Shown here piece by piece: positions 8,901 to 17,560 of a stretch of DNA of 20,144 nt; the first letter of the stretch is position 1, and each line of letters begins with the position of its first letter. The notes under the pieces are model-generated. The model was not told the origin of the DNA. It saw nothing but the letters and a program-made list of their open reading frames with translations, and searched no databases. The DNA comes from Pleurotus ostreatus/Saccharomyces cerevisiae fusant. Taxonomy: Eukaryota; Opisthokonta. Location: assembly GCA_024196135.1 (NCBI GenBank), contig JAMQCK010000549.1, forward strand, positions 1 through 20,144. The letters run 5' to 3'. Position numbers and translations under genes: made by a program.

Positions 8901-9114
8901 AGTCCGTGATGCGCAGCCAATCCCACACCGCGGGTTCGCTCTGATCATCCTGCGCGTCCGCCTCTACCGCGACATCCTTTGCACGAGAGCTCGAGGGAGG
9001 GACCGCGTCTTGTTTCGCCTTCCCCTTGCTTTTCCGCCCCTTCTTCTGCGGAGCCACGTCCGGGCTCTGGGGTAGGGGGACCTCGTGCGGTTGGCGGGAG
9101 CTCGATGCGACCAT
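5936..9114 (-). CDS. UTP17: UTP17/NAN1/WDR75-like WD40 protein of the small-subunit processome
   Basis: Seven exons (9114-8858, 8809-8484, 8435-7788, 7737-7234, 7183-6920, 6867-6202, 6153-5936) encode 960 residues; six introns of 48-52 nt all keep frame. After a Lys-rich N-terminus, two WD40 beta-propellers can be followed. The first covers about residues 65-400 (LIVGSLNGCLMVWDYLDG, GLAFSASGDWLVATAG, GNIRIWY, HAHAVSSLTFTSNGAYLLSG). The second covers about 410-740 (ISSSGDWMATVD, LNTRIDRPHGQHRVTDVRFS, DGFIKLWRI, ASWSPDGSLLAVA). The KMWAWDRKTSSWGLNTRIDRP segment is characteristic of WDR75/Nan1. The C-terminus has an acidic stretch, then a Pro-rich region ending in a basic KKRKK tail, a likely nucleolar signal. 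Yeast Nan1 (896 residues) is a t-UTP/UtpA subunit needed for pre-rRNA transcription and 18S processing. An alternative acceptor 9 nt upstream for exon 6 (6877) also keeps frame. Confidence 0.87.
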
Positions 9115-9251
9115 CGTGCAAGCGCCCAGTGTACCGTGAACGCTCCGGCCAAAATTTTGACGCCTGAAGAGAAGCGCGCGCACGTGGGCGATCAAACGTG
9201 GAAAGTCCGCGGACTGATCGGCCCGTCGATCGCAACTCGTCCGTGACGTCG
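9115..9251. promoter_or_regulatory. Bidirectional promoter of two ribosome-biogenesis genes
   Basis: Only 137 bp separate the divergent ATGs at 9114 (-) and 9252 (+). It holds the palindrome AAAATTTT (9151-9158), which matches the core of the yeast rRNA processing element (RRPE, bound by Stb3), in an otherwise GC-rich stretch. It also holds CACGTG (9181-9186), a palindromic E-box of the kind bound by bHLH factors. No TATA box is seen. Both elements are symmetric and could serve both genes. Regulatory function is inferred. Confidence 0.65.
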
Positions 9252-11243
9252 ATGGCGCCTAACAAGCGACGGCAGCCTGGCACAGGCAAGGGCAAGAAGA
9301 ACAACGCGAAGGGGAGGGGGACCCAGGAAGAGGAGACCAAGAAGAAAACACAGACAGAGCCCTGGCGCCTCGAATCGTCCTTCATCAGACTATCGCCCGA
9401 GTTCCTCGAGATCACCAAGAAACGCGCGTCAGACACACCCCTCCCTCGCCCCATACCCGCTTCACATGCGATATTCCCATCTGAACAGAGCTCTGCCGAG
9501 GGGTACGTGTCCTGCCCTAGGCGCCCCAAGTGGCGCTACGACCAAACGAAGGCTGAAGTAGAAAAGAACGAAGAGGCTCTCTTTCGCAAATGGCTAGCAG
9601 AGGCCGACGAGAAAATCAATGGATTCGCTGATGCAAGCGATGTGCTAAGTGCAGAGGGTCCTATCCGCTCACCTTGCTACTACGAGCGCAATCTCGAAGT
9701 CTGGCGACAATTATGGCGAGTTACAGAGATATCGGACATCATCCTCGTTCTCCTCGACTCGCGCTGCCCTCTGATTCACTTCCCCGACTCTCTGTCGAAA
9801 TATCTTGCATCATACGAAGGCAAACGCGTCATCCTCGTCCTCACTAAGGTCGACATCACTGGAACCGACAGGACGAGCGCCTGGAGTGACTATATCTCCA
9901 GTAAACATCCTGGGTTGCGCATAGTCGAAGTCGAATCCTACGCCGAGAAGGCTTACTCCGCGACGGGACGGCGACCTGCCTACGAGCCACATCTACCAGA
10001 AGAGTTTCGCCGAAAACTCGTTGAGGCCATTCACGATACCCATGCGGAACTGTTGGAACCCCCTCCGAGGGTACGAGAGAGCGAGAAGCGGCTCGCATAT
10101 TGGAAACCATCGGTCAGAAGATCAGTTGACTGGGAAGCTGCTGCAGCTCCTCGCGAGTTCGGCGCACCAGAGCCTGCGCGCTCTGCGCCACTGAAGCCGG
10201 AAAACGACGCCGATGTCCCAGAGGAACCCCCTTATCTCACAATCGGCTTAATAGGTATGCACATAACTCGTCACGACGGCTCTCGCTTACTTACTGAAGC
10301 ATCGCAGGTCAGCCTAATGTGGGTAAATCGTCACTACTGAACGCGCTCTTTGGCGCGTCCAAAGTACGTGCCTCAAAGACACCCGGCAAGGTTAGTTATA
10401 TTTTACAACCCCATCATCGTTCACTCACCCTTCACCCAGACAAAACACTACCAAACCCTCTTCCTATCCCCCGACATCCGCCTCGTCGACTGCCCCGGCC
10501 TCGTCCTCCCCTCCCACCACGAAATGGAGGCCCAAGTCCTCGCCGGCATACTTCCTATCTCCCGCGTCTCCGCCGTCCCCGCCTGCATCCACCACGCCGC
10601 GCGCCTCCTCCCCCTCGAGCGCATCCTCGACCTGAAGCACCCTAGCGCGACAGCGCCCCCGGTCGAGGACAAGCGCACCTGGCGCGCGGGGACTGGGCCG
10701 AAGGCGGACTCGCTGAAGACCCCGCGGTGGACGGCGATGGATATTTTGATCGCGTATGCGCAGAAGAAGGGGTGGCTGACGGCGAAGGCGGGGAGGCCGG
10801 ATGTGCATCGGGCGGGGAATGCGAGTGCGTAGCCTATTCTTACTCGCATTTGTGGTTGTGGCATACTGACACGCTCTGCAGTCCTCCGCATGCTCGCCGA
10901 AGGCCGCATCCGCTGGGGGTACTGGCCACCAGGATCGGACGAAAGCGTCATCCGCGCCGTCGCTGGCGTCGAGGGCGCGGGCATATGGATCCCGGGGCAG
11001 GACATCATTGACGAGGAAGAGGACGACGAGCCGGAGGAACTGGAAGGCGACGAGCGGGCCGAGAAGAAGCACGGGGACAGCGCGGACGAGACGGAGAAGG
11101 CAGTGGCCCCCGCGCAGCAGGAAGAATCCTTCCCAGACCCGGAGACGGAGTCGGACGACGAGCCCGCGATCCAGGTCACCGGGGGCCGCTTCGGGGCCCT
11201 GAACATGCTGGACGAGGGCGGGGAGGAGGAGGAGAGCGAGTGA
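9252..11243 (+). CDS. Circularly permuted GNL1-type GTPase (MMR1/HSR1 family)
   Basis: Four exons (9252-10254, 10308-10390, 10440-10824, 10882-11243) encode 610 residues, close to human GNL1 (607). The G motifs are in permuted order: G4 TKVD at 198-201, then G1 GQPNVGKSS at 335-343 (split by the first intron), then G3 DCPG at 379-382. This order defines the YawG/YlqF-type GTPases, most of which act in ribosome assembly. WRQLWRVTEISDIILVLLDSR (151-171) is typical of GNL1. G4 has Thr instead of the usual Asn, as in some Rho-type GTPases. The N-terminus is strongly basic (about 1-35). The C-terminus (about 515-610) is very acidic, then closes with GGRFGALNML before a poly-Glu end. The ATG at 9252 is the first in frame. 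It is transcribed away from the UTP17-like gene. Confidence 0.92.
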
Positions 11244-11562
11244 CTGGTTGGCTATGATTGGTGTGGGTAGGGTACGCGCCTTCTGTGTTGCTGCTCACGC
11301 GACCAGGGCGATGTACTATAGCAGGATGGTGGGATAGTGAAGACACTTCATTGGTCCTTCATTGACCAGCGAAGATGCTCAATTGCGCGTGCTAGCATGT
11401 GGCCACATAGACGTTCTCCGAGGTGTTCCTGGTGGGCATGACCTTGCCCGCCGGTATCCTCGTAACCGTCGGCCCGTCGTCGTCGTTTCTTCGAGGGCAA
11501 CTGAGACCGTGCACACATCCAGACTCCGGTGAGGCGCACATCTTGGCGACCAAGGACTTCCG
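11244..11562. other. Spacer: GNL1 3' flank and acetylesterase upstream region
   Basis: No coding region is supported. TGTACTATAG at about 11312-11321 fits the UGUAC motif seen in other 3' flanks of this window. Confidence 0.4.
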
Positions 11563-11570
11563 TATATAAG
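11563..11570 (+). promoter_or_regulatory. TATA box of the acetylesterase gene
   Basis: TATATAAG lies only 39 bp upstream of the ATG at 11609. With normal TATA-to-start spacing the mRNA leader would be about 10-15 nt. Confidence 0.6.
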
Positions 11571-11608
11571 AATGAAGGCGAGGAAGATGGTCAGAAGTAC
11601 TGACCGCG

Positions 11609-12660
11609 ATGCCTTCCCTTCACCTCGCTTCCCTAGCTCTCGCCCTCATCGCCGCGGTTCCGCAGGCGGAGGCCGTGCAGGTCCTCCTGGCGGGCGACTC
11701 GACGATGGCCAACACCGGTGGCGGGGGTAACACTGGGACTGCTGGTATGTCTTCAAGTTATCATCAAATAAAACCAACTCCCTCCTCACGCTAAATCCTC
11801 GGTCAGGCTGGGGCAAATATCTCGGACAATACCTCAGCATCTCGGTCACGAACAACGCCATCGGCGGTCGCTCGGCCCGCTCGTATACTGACGAGGGCCG
11901 CTTCGATACCCTGATCAGCCAGGCGGCGAAGGGCGACTACGTGGTCATTGAGTTCGGCCACAATGACGGGTCTGCGGGCTCGGTGGACAATGGCCGTCAG
12001 GATGCGCATAGCAATGGGTATGATGATACGGAGGTGGTGTATGATTCGAGGTAAACAAGATGTTGACTGCTGAAGGCGTCGGGAATTCTGACGAATGCTG
12101 CAGCGGCAATGCGATCACGATTCATTCGTATAACTACTACATCACGAATGCGGTCAAGTCGCTGCAGGCGAAGGGTCAGTCTTGCGGTCGCAGGAGGAGG
12201 ACGAAGCTCACTATAGATAACAACAGGCGCGGTCCCCATCGTCTCGTCACAGACGCCAAATAATGGCTGGACTGACGGCCACATCGGCGAGCCTGGGCGC
12301 TTTGTGCAGTACGCGGCGGACGTCGCGGCAAATACATCGTCGACGTACATCGACCACTACGCCTACGTCGCGCAGGCATATAACGTGGGTCCTCCAACGT
12401 CGGCTCGGTCCGAAGACTACTGACCTTTCTTCAGGCTTTGGGCGAGACCACGGTGAACGCCTTCTACCCGGTCGACCACACGCATACCTCGCCCGATGGT
12501 GCGAACGTGGTCGCGCAAGCCTTCGTCCGCGGCTTGTTGTGCAGCGATAGCGGGCTCAAGTCGTCCGTGAACAGCGCTGGACAGGCCGTACCCAGTAGGT
12601 TGCTCTCGACCATTGCGAGCGTCATCTGGCTGACAGATGATCGTAGATGGATGCCTGTGA
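11609..12660 (+). CDS. Secreted rhamnogalacturonan acetylesterase (CE12, SGNH/GDSL hydrolase)
   Basis: Six exons (11609-11744, 11807-12050, 12104-12174, 12227-12384, 12435-12594, 12647-12660) encode 260 residues, with introns of 50-62 nt. A signal peptide covers 1-22 (ends AEA). The SGNH blocks are all present: GDSTMA with catalytic Ser31, GGRSARSY with the oxyanion Gly65, FGHND with Asn98, and DHTHTSP with Asp217 and His220 completing the triad. These are the hallmarks of Aspergillus-type RGAE, which removes acetyl groups from galacturonic acid in the rhamnogalacturonan I backbone of pectin, outside the cell. There is one N-glycosylation sequon at Asn176 (NTS). The last exon is only 14 nt and supplies NGCL; its Cys259 could pair with Cys239. 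The family fits a plant-litter or wood-degrading lifestyle. Confidence 0.95.
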
Positions 12661-13541
12661 GGACCCTGACCTGGCGGGCGTGTGCCTTCGATCTGACTGC
12701 CAGCGGCGTTGTGTTTGACGTGCAGCAATCAAAATATATTCGTGACTTGAACCAGATTTTGTGAGAATAAGAGGCTCGTCTCTGAGCGCCTTCCTTCCAG
12801 GTGAAGGTTCGTTGGAAAAGGTTCGTCATTCCTGCCCTACGTACTGTCGATCTGTATCCTTCCCCGGATCAGAGACCTCGGAGAACAAAGCTAGGGTCCT
12901 TCGATCATGGGTTATCGGAGATCATAATCAGCTAGCTTTAGGACCTTGATCCCGGAGGAGAAATGCGGGCATGGGTTTTGTGGAGAGCGAGCGAGGAGAA
13001 GCAATCCGGCAGCAGGTGTCCTTCGAAAACCGGCGGGAGACGTAGGCATGTAACAGTCGACGCGTCATGTTTTCCGGGTCTTGCCATTGGTCGAGGTCGC
13101 CCTTATCTTTCGCGATTTCAGGATCGACGGTTGCAAGGAACTGGGCCTGGCTGCCAGAGAATAGGGCGGGAGCTTTTCGACTAAATGAGCCTGTCGATCT
13201 TCGTTAACCTTCTGCGAGAGATGCAGTCACGAGCGCATCCATTGTACGCAGAATGTAGCAGTTTGGCGCAGTGGCGGAGGAGGACAAGGTGGTGCGGGGT
13301 GTCCAAGCGTTACCGGTGACCGGGAGTATATGTTGCGGGTCAATGTTCGGCTGCCGGATATAGATGTCGTTGAACGGTCAAGAGAATCAACACATGTCAA
13401 GCGGACGAACACGAGTACCGTAATCTTTGATGATGGGCCTCATCTCAACTGCCCTCCTTGTCCCCAACCGCCATCATCCTCGCCAGCTGGCAGGAGCAGC
13501 GCGTCCCCCAGACCGCACAGCCCCTCCCCCGCCCCGCCGCC
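12661..13541. other. Spacer between acetylesterase and methyltransferase genes
   Basis: No coding region is supported. It holds the 3' flank of the acetylesterase gene and the upstream region of the methyltransferase gene; the latter becomes strongly C-rich over about 13450-13541. A small oddity is AAAGCTAG-GGTCCT (12887-12900) against CTAGCTTT-AGGACC (12932-12945): each block is reverse-complemented but the block order is kept. Confidence 0.45.
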
Positions 13542-15918
13542 ATGTCCCGCAATGCCCAGCCAGACGTACCCCCAGACACCCCCATCATGGTGTCGCCCCC
13601 GCCGACCATCCTCACATTCGGCCGCGACACCCCATCCAACGTTCTCGTCTCCTCCGACCCCGCCATGTTTGGCTCAGTGCGCTCCAAGTCCGGCACCTTC
13701 TCCTCCCTCAACGCCCCTTCCGAGTTCAAGCGTCAAGGGCGCACCGCCAAGGGTGCACAGTTCATCAACAAGCATGGCCAGCCGCACCATGCGTATGATC
13801 CCGAGAAGGCCCCGTACCCCGTATCGTATGACAGAAGTGTGCTTGAACTGTGCGTACTTCCTCCTGCTTCTCTGCCCTCCCTCTGAACGTTCCTAGGGAA
13901 GCACTCGATCTCGCCCTCGTCAAGCATCTCAAGGCGGGCTCAGTGACGTTCGTCAACTATGACCGCAATGACCCCGATTCCCTCCCACGCCGTGTGCTCG
14001 ACCTTGGTTGCGGGGTGCGTTCCTCCACGCAAGTGAATGCTTCTCACGTCCTTACCCATCGGCGTAGACAGGGACATGGGTGGTTGATGCCGCAAGGGAA
14101 TGGCCACAGGCCGAATTCGTACGCGCCTACTCTCATCCGCCGCCCATCACCAGCTCACACTCCCGGGAAGGTCGGCTTTGATCTAGCAGCTATCCAAGTA
14201 CCGCTGCAGTTTATGGATTCATCGCTAGCGTCGCGCATTACCTGGACCCACGGAAACTTGTGAGTACCGATGCAAGTCGGAACCGCGAGCCCCACCCTCA
14301 TACTTCGCGCAGTCTGACTACGAAGTTGCCCTTCGATGATGATGAGTTTGATCATGTCCATATCAAGTCAATAGCACGAGGGGTCCCCGAGAATAAGGTG
14401 TGTATCCATACCCACATGCTTTGCCGATGGCTCATTGTCCTGCAGTGGCAGACGATATTTGAAGAAGTGAACCGTGTACTTTGCCCAGGCGGTGTCTTGG
14501 AGCTTGTCGAAGAAGGTGAGAGCCTCCGTTCATCCCCACTTCCATGCCGCTCACAACGGTATCAGATATCATCTTCCCACATCTCCCGCATTGGTTCACC
14601 TCCCCTCTCCGCGTTCGACCTAGAAGGACAACCTCCGTTCATTACCCCGATGGCAGCGAAGGAGGCGCATACCCAGCAAGATCTGATACCCCTGCACGAG
14701 CACCTCTGGAACACGCACTGCTTGAGTCCCTTCATCAATCCGTATATGAGCATCGCTTCATCAACATGACCCCGACCGGTGCGTATATGCGTCTCAATAC
14801 ATGTCATAGCTTGACTGACAACATCGAACAGCTGTTTTACCTAGCTATTTCGACACTTACTTCCGAAGAATCACGAAAGGACCCGTTCTCAAGTTTCCTA
14901 TGCCGCCTATACCCCTTCCACCGCCACCTCCGCCGGATAGTAGTGCCCCGACCGCGGGTGGCATACTTGACCTGGGCCTCGATATTCCGGAGCTTGTCGA
15001 GCCTCGTTCTCCTCCTGCGACACGCCCCGTCTCCCTTTCGTTCTCTTCAACACGATCAACATCAACCGAAGAATCACTGCCCATCTCCGTATTCACGGCT
15101 CGGAGCACCAGCAGTGATTCTACCCGCCTGTCTTCGCTGCACGCCTCGGAAGACTCGAACGGCGCTTCCTCGTCTTCGAAGCGAACCAGCAAATCACCCG
15201 AGGATGATGCCGATACGCTGCGAGATGCGAACACTCCCATACCGATATCTGAGGTCTTGTCTAAGGCGTCGGAAGCGGGCTCGCCGGTGGATGAGGCTTC
15301 GGACACGCCCTGGCAACCGAAGCACTTGTTCATGATCGAGAACAGGTCGTCCAGGCGGGACTCGAACATCATACCGGAGGATCTGTTGTTCGGAGACAAG
15401 TTGCGGGAGCTGAGCGCGCGATCGTTAGCTATGCAACTTCATTGGTACGTCTACCACTCCTACCTGACTGTCCTTTGCTGATTTCCGCCGATAGCTCATA
15501 CCGCTATGTTCTCGGATGCCAGGAGGCGATGTGGGATGAGCTGAAATACCGCATACGCAACAAATCAGAGTCGCTCGCTCCCTACGGCTGGGACGACGAC
15601 GAGGATTTCGAGGAGACGCATAACCGGCACAAGTTCGAGACCCTCATTCAACGGTACCAGTCGTATGTGCCACATCCCTTCCTGCAACAACCTCTCCCTG
15701 ACCGTCCATATAGCGATATGCGCGCACGAATATCCCTCTGGTGCACGTTGAGCGAGCTTGGCTGGGCATACCCCGCTCGCGACCCTCTCACGAAGGCGCA
15801 GGCAATAGAGGAGTCTCGCCTACGAGAAGCGTTAGCCGAAGCGCGCCGTGCTGCGCAGCAGGGCGACCTGCAGCTGCCGTCGCGCGCCCTGCGCGTAATG
15901 GTGGGGTATAAGGATTGA
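13542..15918 (+). CDS. Class I SAM-dependent methyltransferase, substrate unknown
   Basis: Nine exons (13542-13849, 13897-14014, 14068-14118, 14171-14259, 14313-14397, 14446-14515, 14566-14778, 14832-15444, 15495-15918) encode 656 residues; the eight introns are 47-53 nt. The Rossmann-fold landmarks are in order: motif I VLDLGCGTGTW (136-146), VGFDLAAI (160-167) at the acidic ribose-binding strand, PFDDDEFDHVHIKS (195-208), and VLCPGGVLELVEED (228-241). After about residue 340 comes a low-complexity insertion: a proline run, then a Ser/Thr-rich stretch to about 470. A conserved-looking C-terminal part rich in Trp and aromatic residues follows. The substrate cannot be read from sequence; the fold resembles fungal orphan methyltransferases. 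The ATG lies in a strong GCCGCCATG context. The fourth exon's acceptor is AAG, less usual than CAG or TAG. Confidence 0.88.
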
Positions 15919-15925
15919 GCTGCCC

Positions 15926-15991
15926 GGATGCGGTTTCTCGTTTGTGTGGATGCAGTTCCTCGTCTGTGTGGATGCAGTTCCTCGTATATGG
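15926..15991 (+). repeat. Three tandem 22-bp repeats just after the methyltransferase stop
   Basis: Copies at 15926-15947, 15948-15969 and 15970-15991. The unit begins GGATGCAGTTCCTCGT in copies 2 and 3. Copy 1 differs from copy 2 at three positions, and copy 3 diverges in its last 6 nt. The array starts 8 nt after the stop codon, so it lies in the 3' UTR. Confidence 0.85.
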
Positions 15992-16363
15992 GACCAAGTT
16001 TCTTGTCTTCCGTATGTCAATGACTTCATCTTGGGACACTGGGTTCGCTACTGGTGTAGACTATGTTATCACTATCATGAACATTCGCTGTTGTATTTTA
16101 GCCGAGCTTTGACGATTTGTTACGACCTTTGCACAATGTGAACCGGTAGATGGGAGACTTGTCCGTGGGTGAACATTGTATTCTATCGAGAAGGCGTGCA
16201 ATGCATGGAGCCACGATATTGCATTGCATAGAGAAGACGTGCTAACCCCGGGTGTAGAGGGTGCTTCCAAAGGTTCCGTGGATTGAATGGTACTATTACA
16301 GTGGTATACAAAAGTCCATGCATTGAGTCGACGTGCGAAATCCTTCAGATCATGCGAAGTCCA
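15992..16363. other. Convergent 3' flanks of methyltransferase and homeodomain genes
   Basis: No coding region is supported. Both flanking genes end here, so the stretch should hold both poly(A) regions. TTGTATTTTAGC at about 16091-16102 is a plausible processing region for the plus-strand transcript. Confidence 0.4.
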
Positions 16364-17131
16364 TCATGACGTGCCCGGGAACACGACAACGGAGCCGGAG
16401 AGCGAGAGCAGAGAGAGTGCGGCCTCTGATGCGGTCTCGCTCGGCGGCGGCGGGGGCGTGGCATAGCGCGACGGGCGCGTCTCGTACGCGTCGCCCACGC
16501 TGATCGATGAACCTCCGACACTGTCACTCCCCTCCGCATCCGAGGCGTGCGCGGCAGCGTCCTGGCCCCAGCGCTGCGCCTGTTGCTCGCATGCCCACTC
16601 GAGTGTGATGCGCCTGGTACCGCGCTTGTGGCGCGTGCGCGAGACGCGAATCTTCTGCGCGGACTCTGCGAGCTCGTCGATAGTGATGCTCTTCCGGCGC
16701 GAGGGACTGGCAAGAATAGGCGATGTCTTCTTCTGAGGCGCGGGCGACAAGGTTATGAGGGGCTTTCCGTTCGAGTCGACGGGGCATCGTTTCTCAAGCG
16801 CCTTGCGCCGCTTGCGATACCAAGTTGTGATGGTAGAGAGATCACTGTTGTGAATTAGAAACTAGAGTAACTGGAAGGAATGAAGAAGAACGCACACTCC
16901 CAATTCCTGGGCGATAGCTTGCTTTCGCGCGGTAGTCGGTTGAGTGTCATAATTGAAAAGGGCCATGAGCGTGGCGACCTGGTCGTCCTCTAGCTTACGC
17001 TTGGAGCGCGGCGTCGCCTGTGTCGGAGTGCCTTCGACGTCTGTCTCCAGCCCTTCTGAATTCGCTTCATCCGCAAGGATACGTGCTCTCTTTCGAGGAC
17101 TGGTGCGTGGCGATGAATCTGCTGAAGGCAT
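16364..17131 (-). CDS. Homeodomain protein with Asn51 replaced by Lys
   Basis: Two exons (17131-16896, 16844-16364) encode 238 residues; the 51-nt intron falls inside the homeodomain, between helix 2 and helix 3. The domain spans about residues 40-99. Aligning LEDDQVATLMALFNYDTQP and TTARKQAIAQELGVDLSTIT with the canonical 60-residue domain needs no gap. Leu16, Phe20 and Trp48 fall in place. The recognition helix reads TTWYRKRRKAL, so the usual WFQNRR core is WYRKRR and position 51 is Lys. A basic SPRKRAR stretch (11-17) may be a nuclear signal. The C-terminal part has a second basic block (about 148-158) followed by ITLEWACEQQAQRW, then low complexity with a proline run. It is presumably a nuclear DNA-binding regulator. 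It is not obviously a mating-type HD1/HD2 protein, since neither partner nor the usual flanking gene is present. The first in-frame ATG is used. Confidence 0.8.
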
Positions 17132-17560
17132 CTTGGACAGAGCGATGGCGAGAGCGTGGCGACGATCTGAGGACAAGGGCCGACAGACGACGGCGGCGAG
17201 AGACAACCTCGCGCGGCGTCCGTGGAGAACATAACCACGCAGGCGCGGAGGCAGATCGCGCGCGCGACGCGACTGTCCAAGCGGACGCGTCGTAGCGCTT
17301 TGCGTCACGCGTCTCGCGTCTATTGGCACGCCGGCTATAGCCGACGGAACCTTTTTATTGGTATAAAAGCAAAGTAAGTACAAGCTACCAGTGCATGTAC
17401 AGACACACAACACGACTAGGTATATATGCAAGAAGGATAGGTAGAGCTACAGCTTTAGATGGGGAGTTTGTTTGTAAGGAAACATAGATTGTAAATGAGA
17501 GTTAAACGTTAAGACATGTAAACAGAAATTTAGTCCATTCGAGGCTCGAGCGCTTAGCGC
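17132..17560. other. Homeodomain gene upstream region and F-box gene 3' flank
   Basis: On the minus strand the 3' flank of the F-box gene contains TGTACA (17396-17401) and an AATAAA-like stretch near 17353-17358, about 205 nt after the stop. A CCAAT box on the same strand (17357-17361) overlaps it and lies about 230 bp upstream of the homeodomain ATG. TATAAAA at 17362-17368 is on the plus strand, where no gene follows. Assignments are by motif only. Confidence 0.4.

Noticed and set aside
9115..9195. N-terminal extension of the WD40 protein beginning at 9195
   Set aside because: The codon is TTG. The ATG at 9114 is the first in frame and has A at -3 and G at +4.
9198..9251. N-terminal extension of the GTPase beginning at 9198
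   Set aside because: The codon there is GTG, not ATG. The first ATG in frame is 9252, and the extension would use up the promoter.
10448..11206. 252-codon minus-strand frame opposite the GTPase gene
   Set aside because: It reads as Ser/Pro/Arg-rich low complexity, the mirror of the acidic GTPase tail.
16364..17131. Mating-type (HD1/HD2) locus
   Set aside because: Only one homeodomain gene is present, without a divergent partner or the usual flanking mitochondrial peptidase gene, and the recognition helix is atypical.
17362..17368. TATAAAA on the plus strand near 17362
   Set aside because: No plus-strand coding region follows; both neighbouring genes run leftward.
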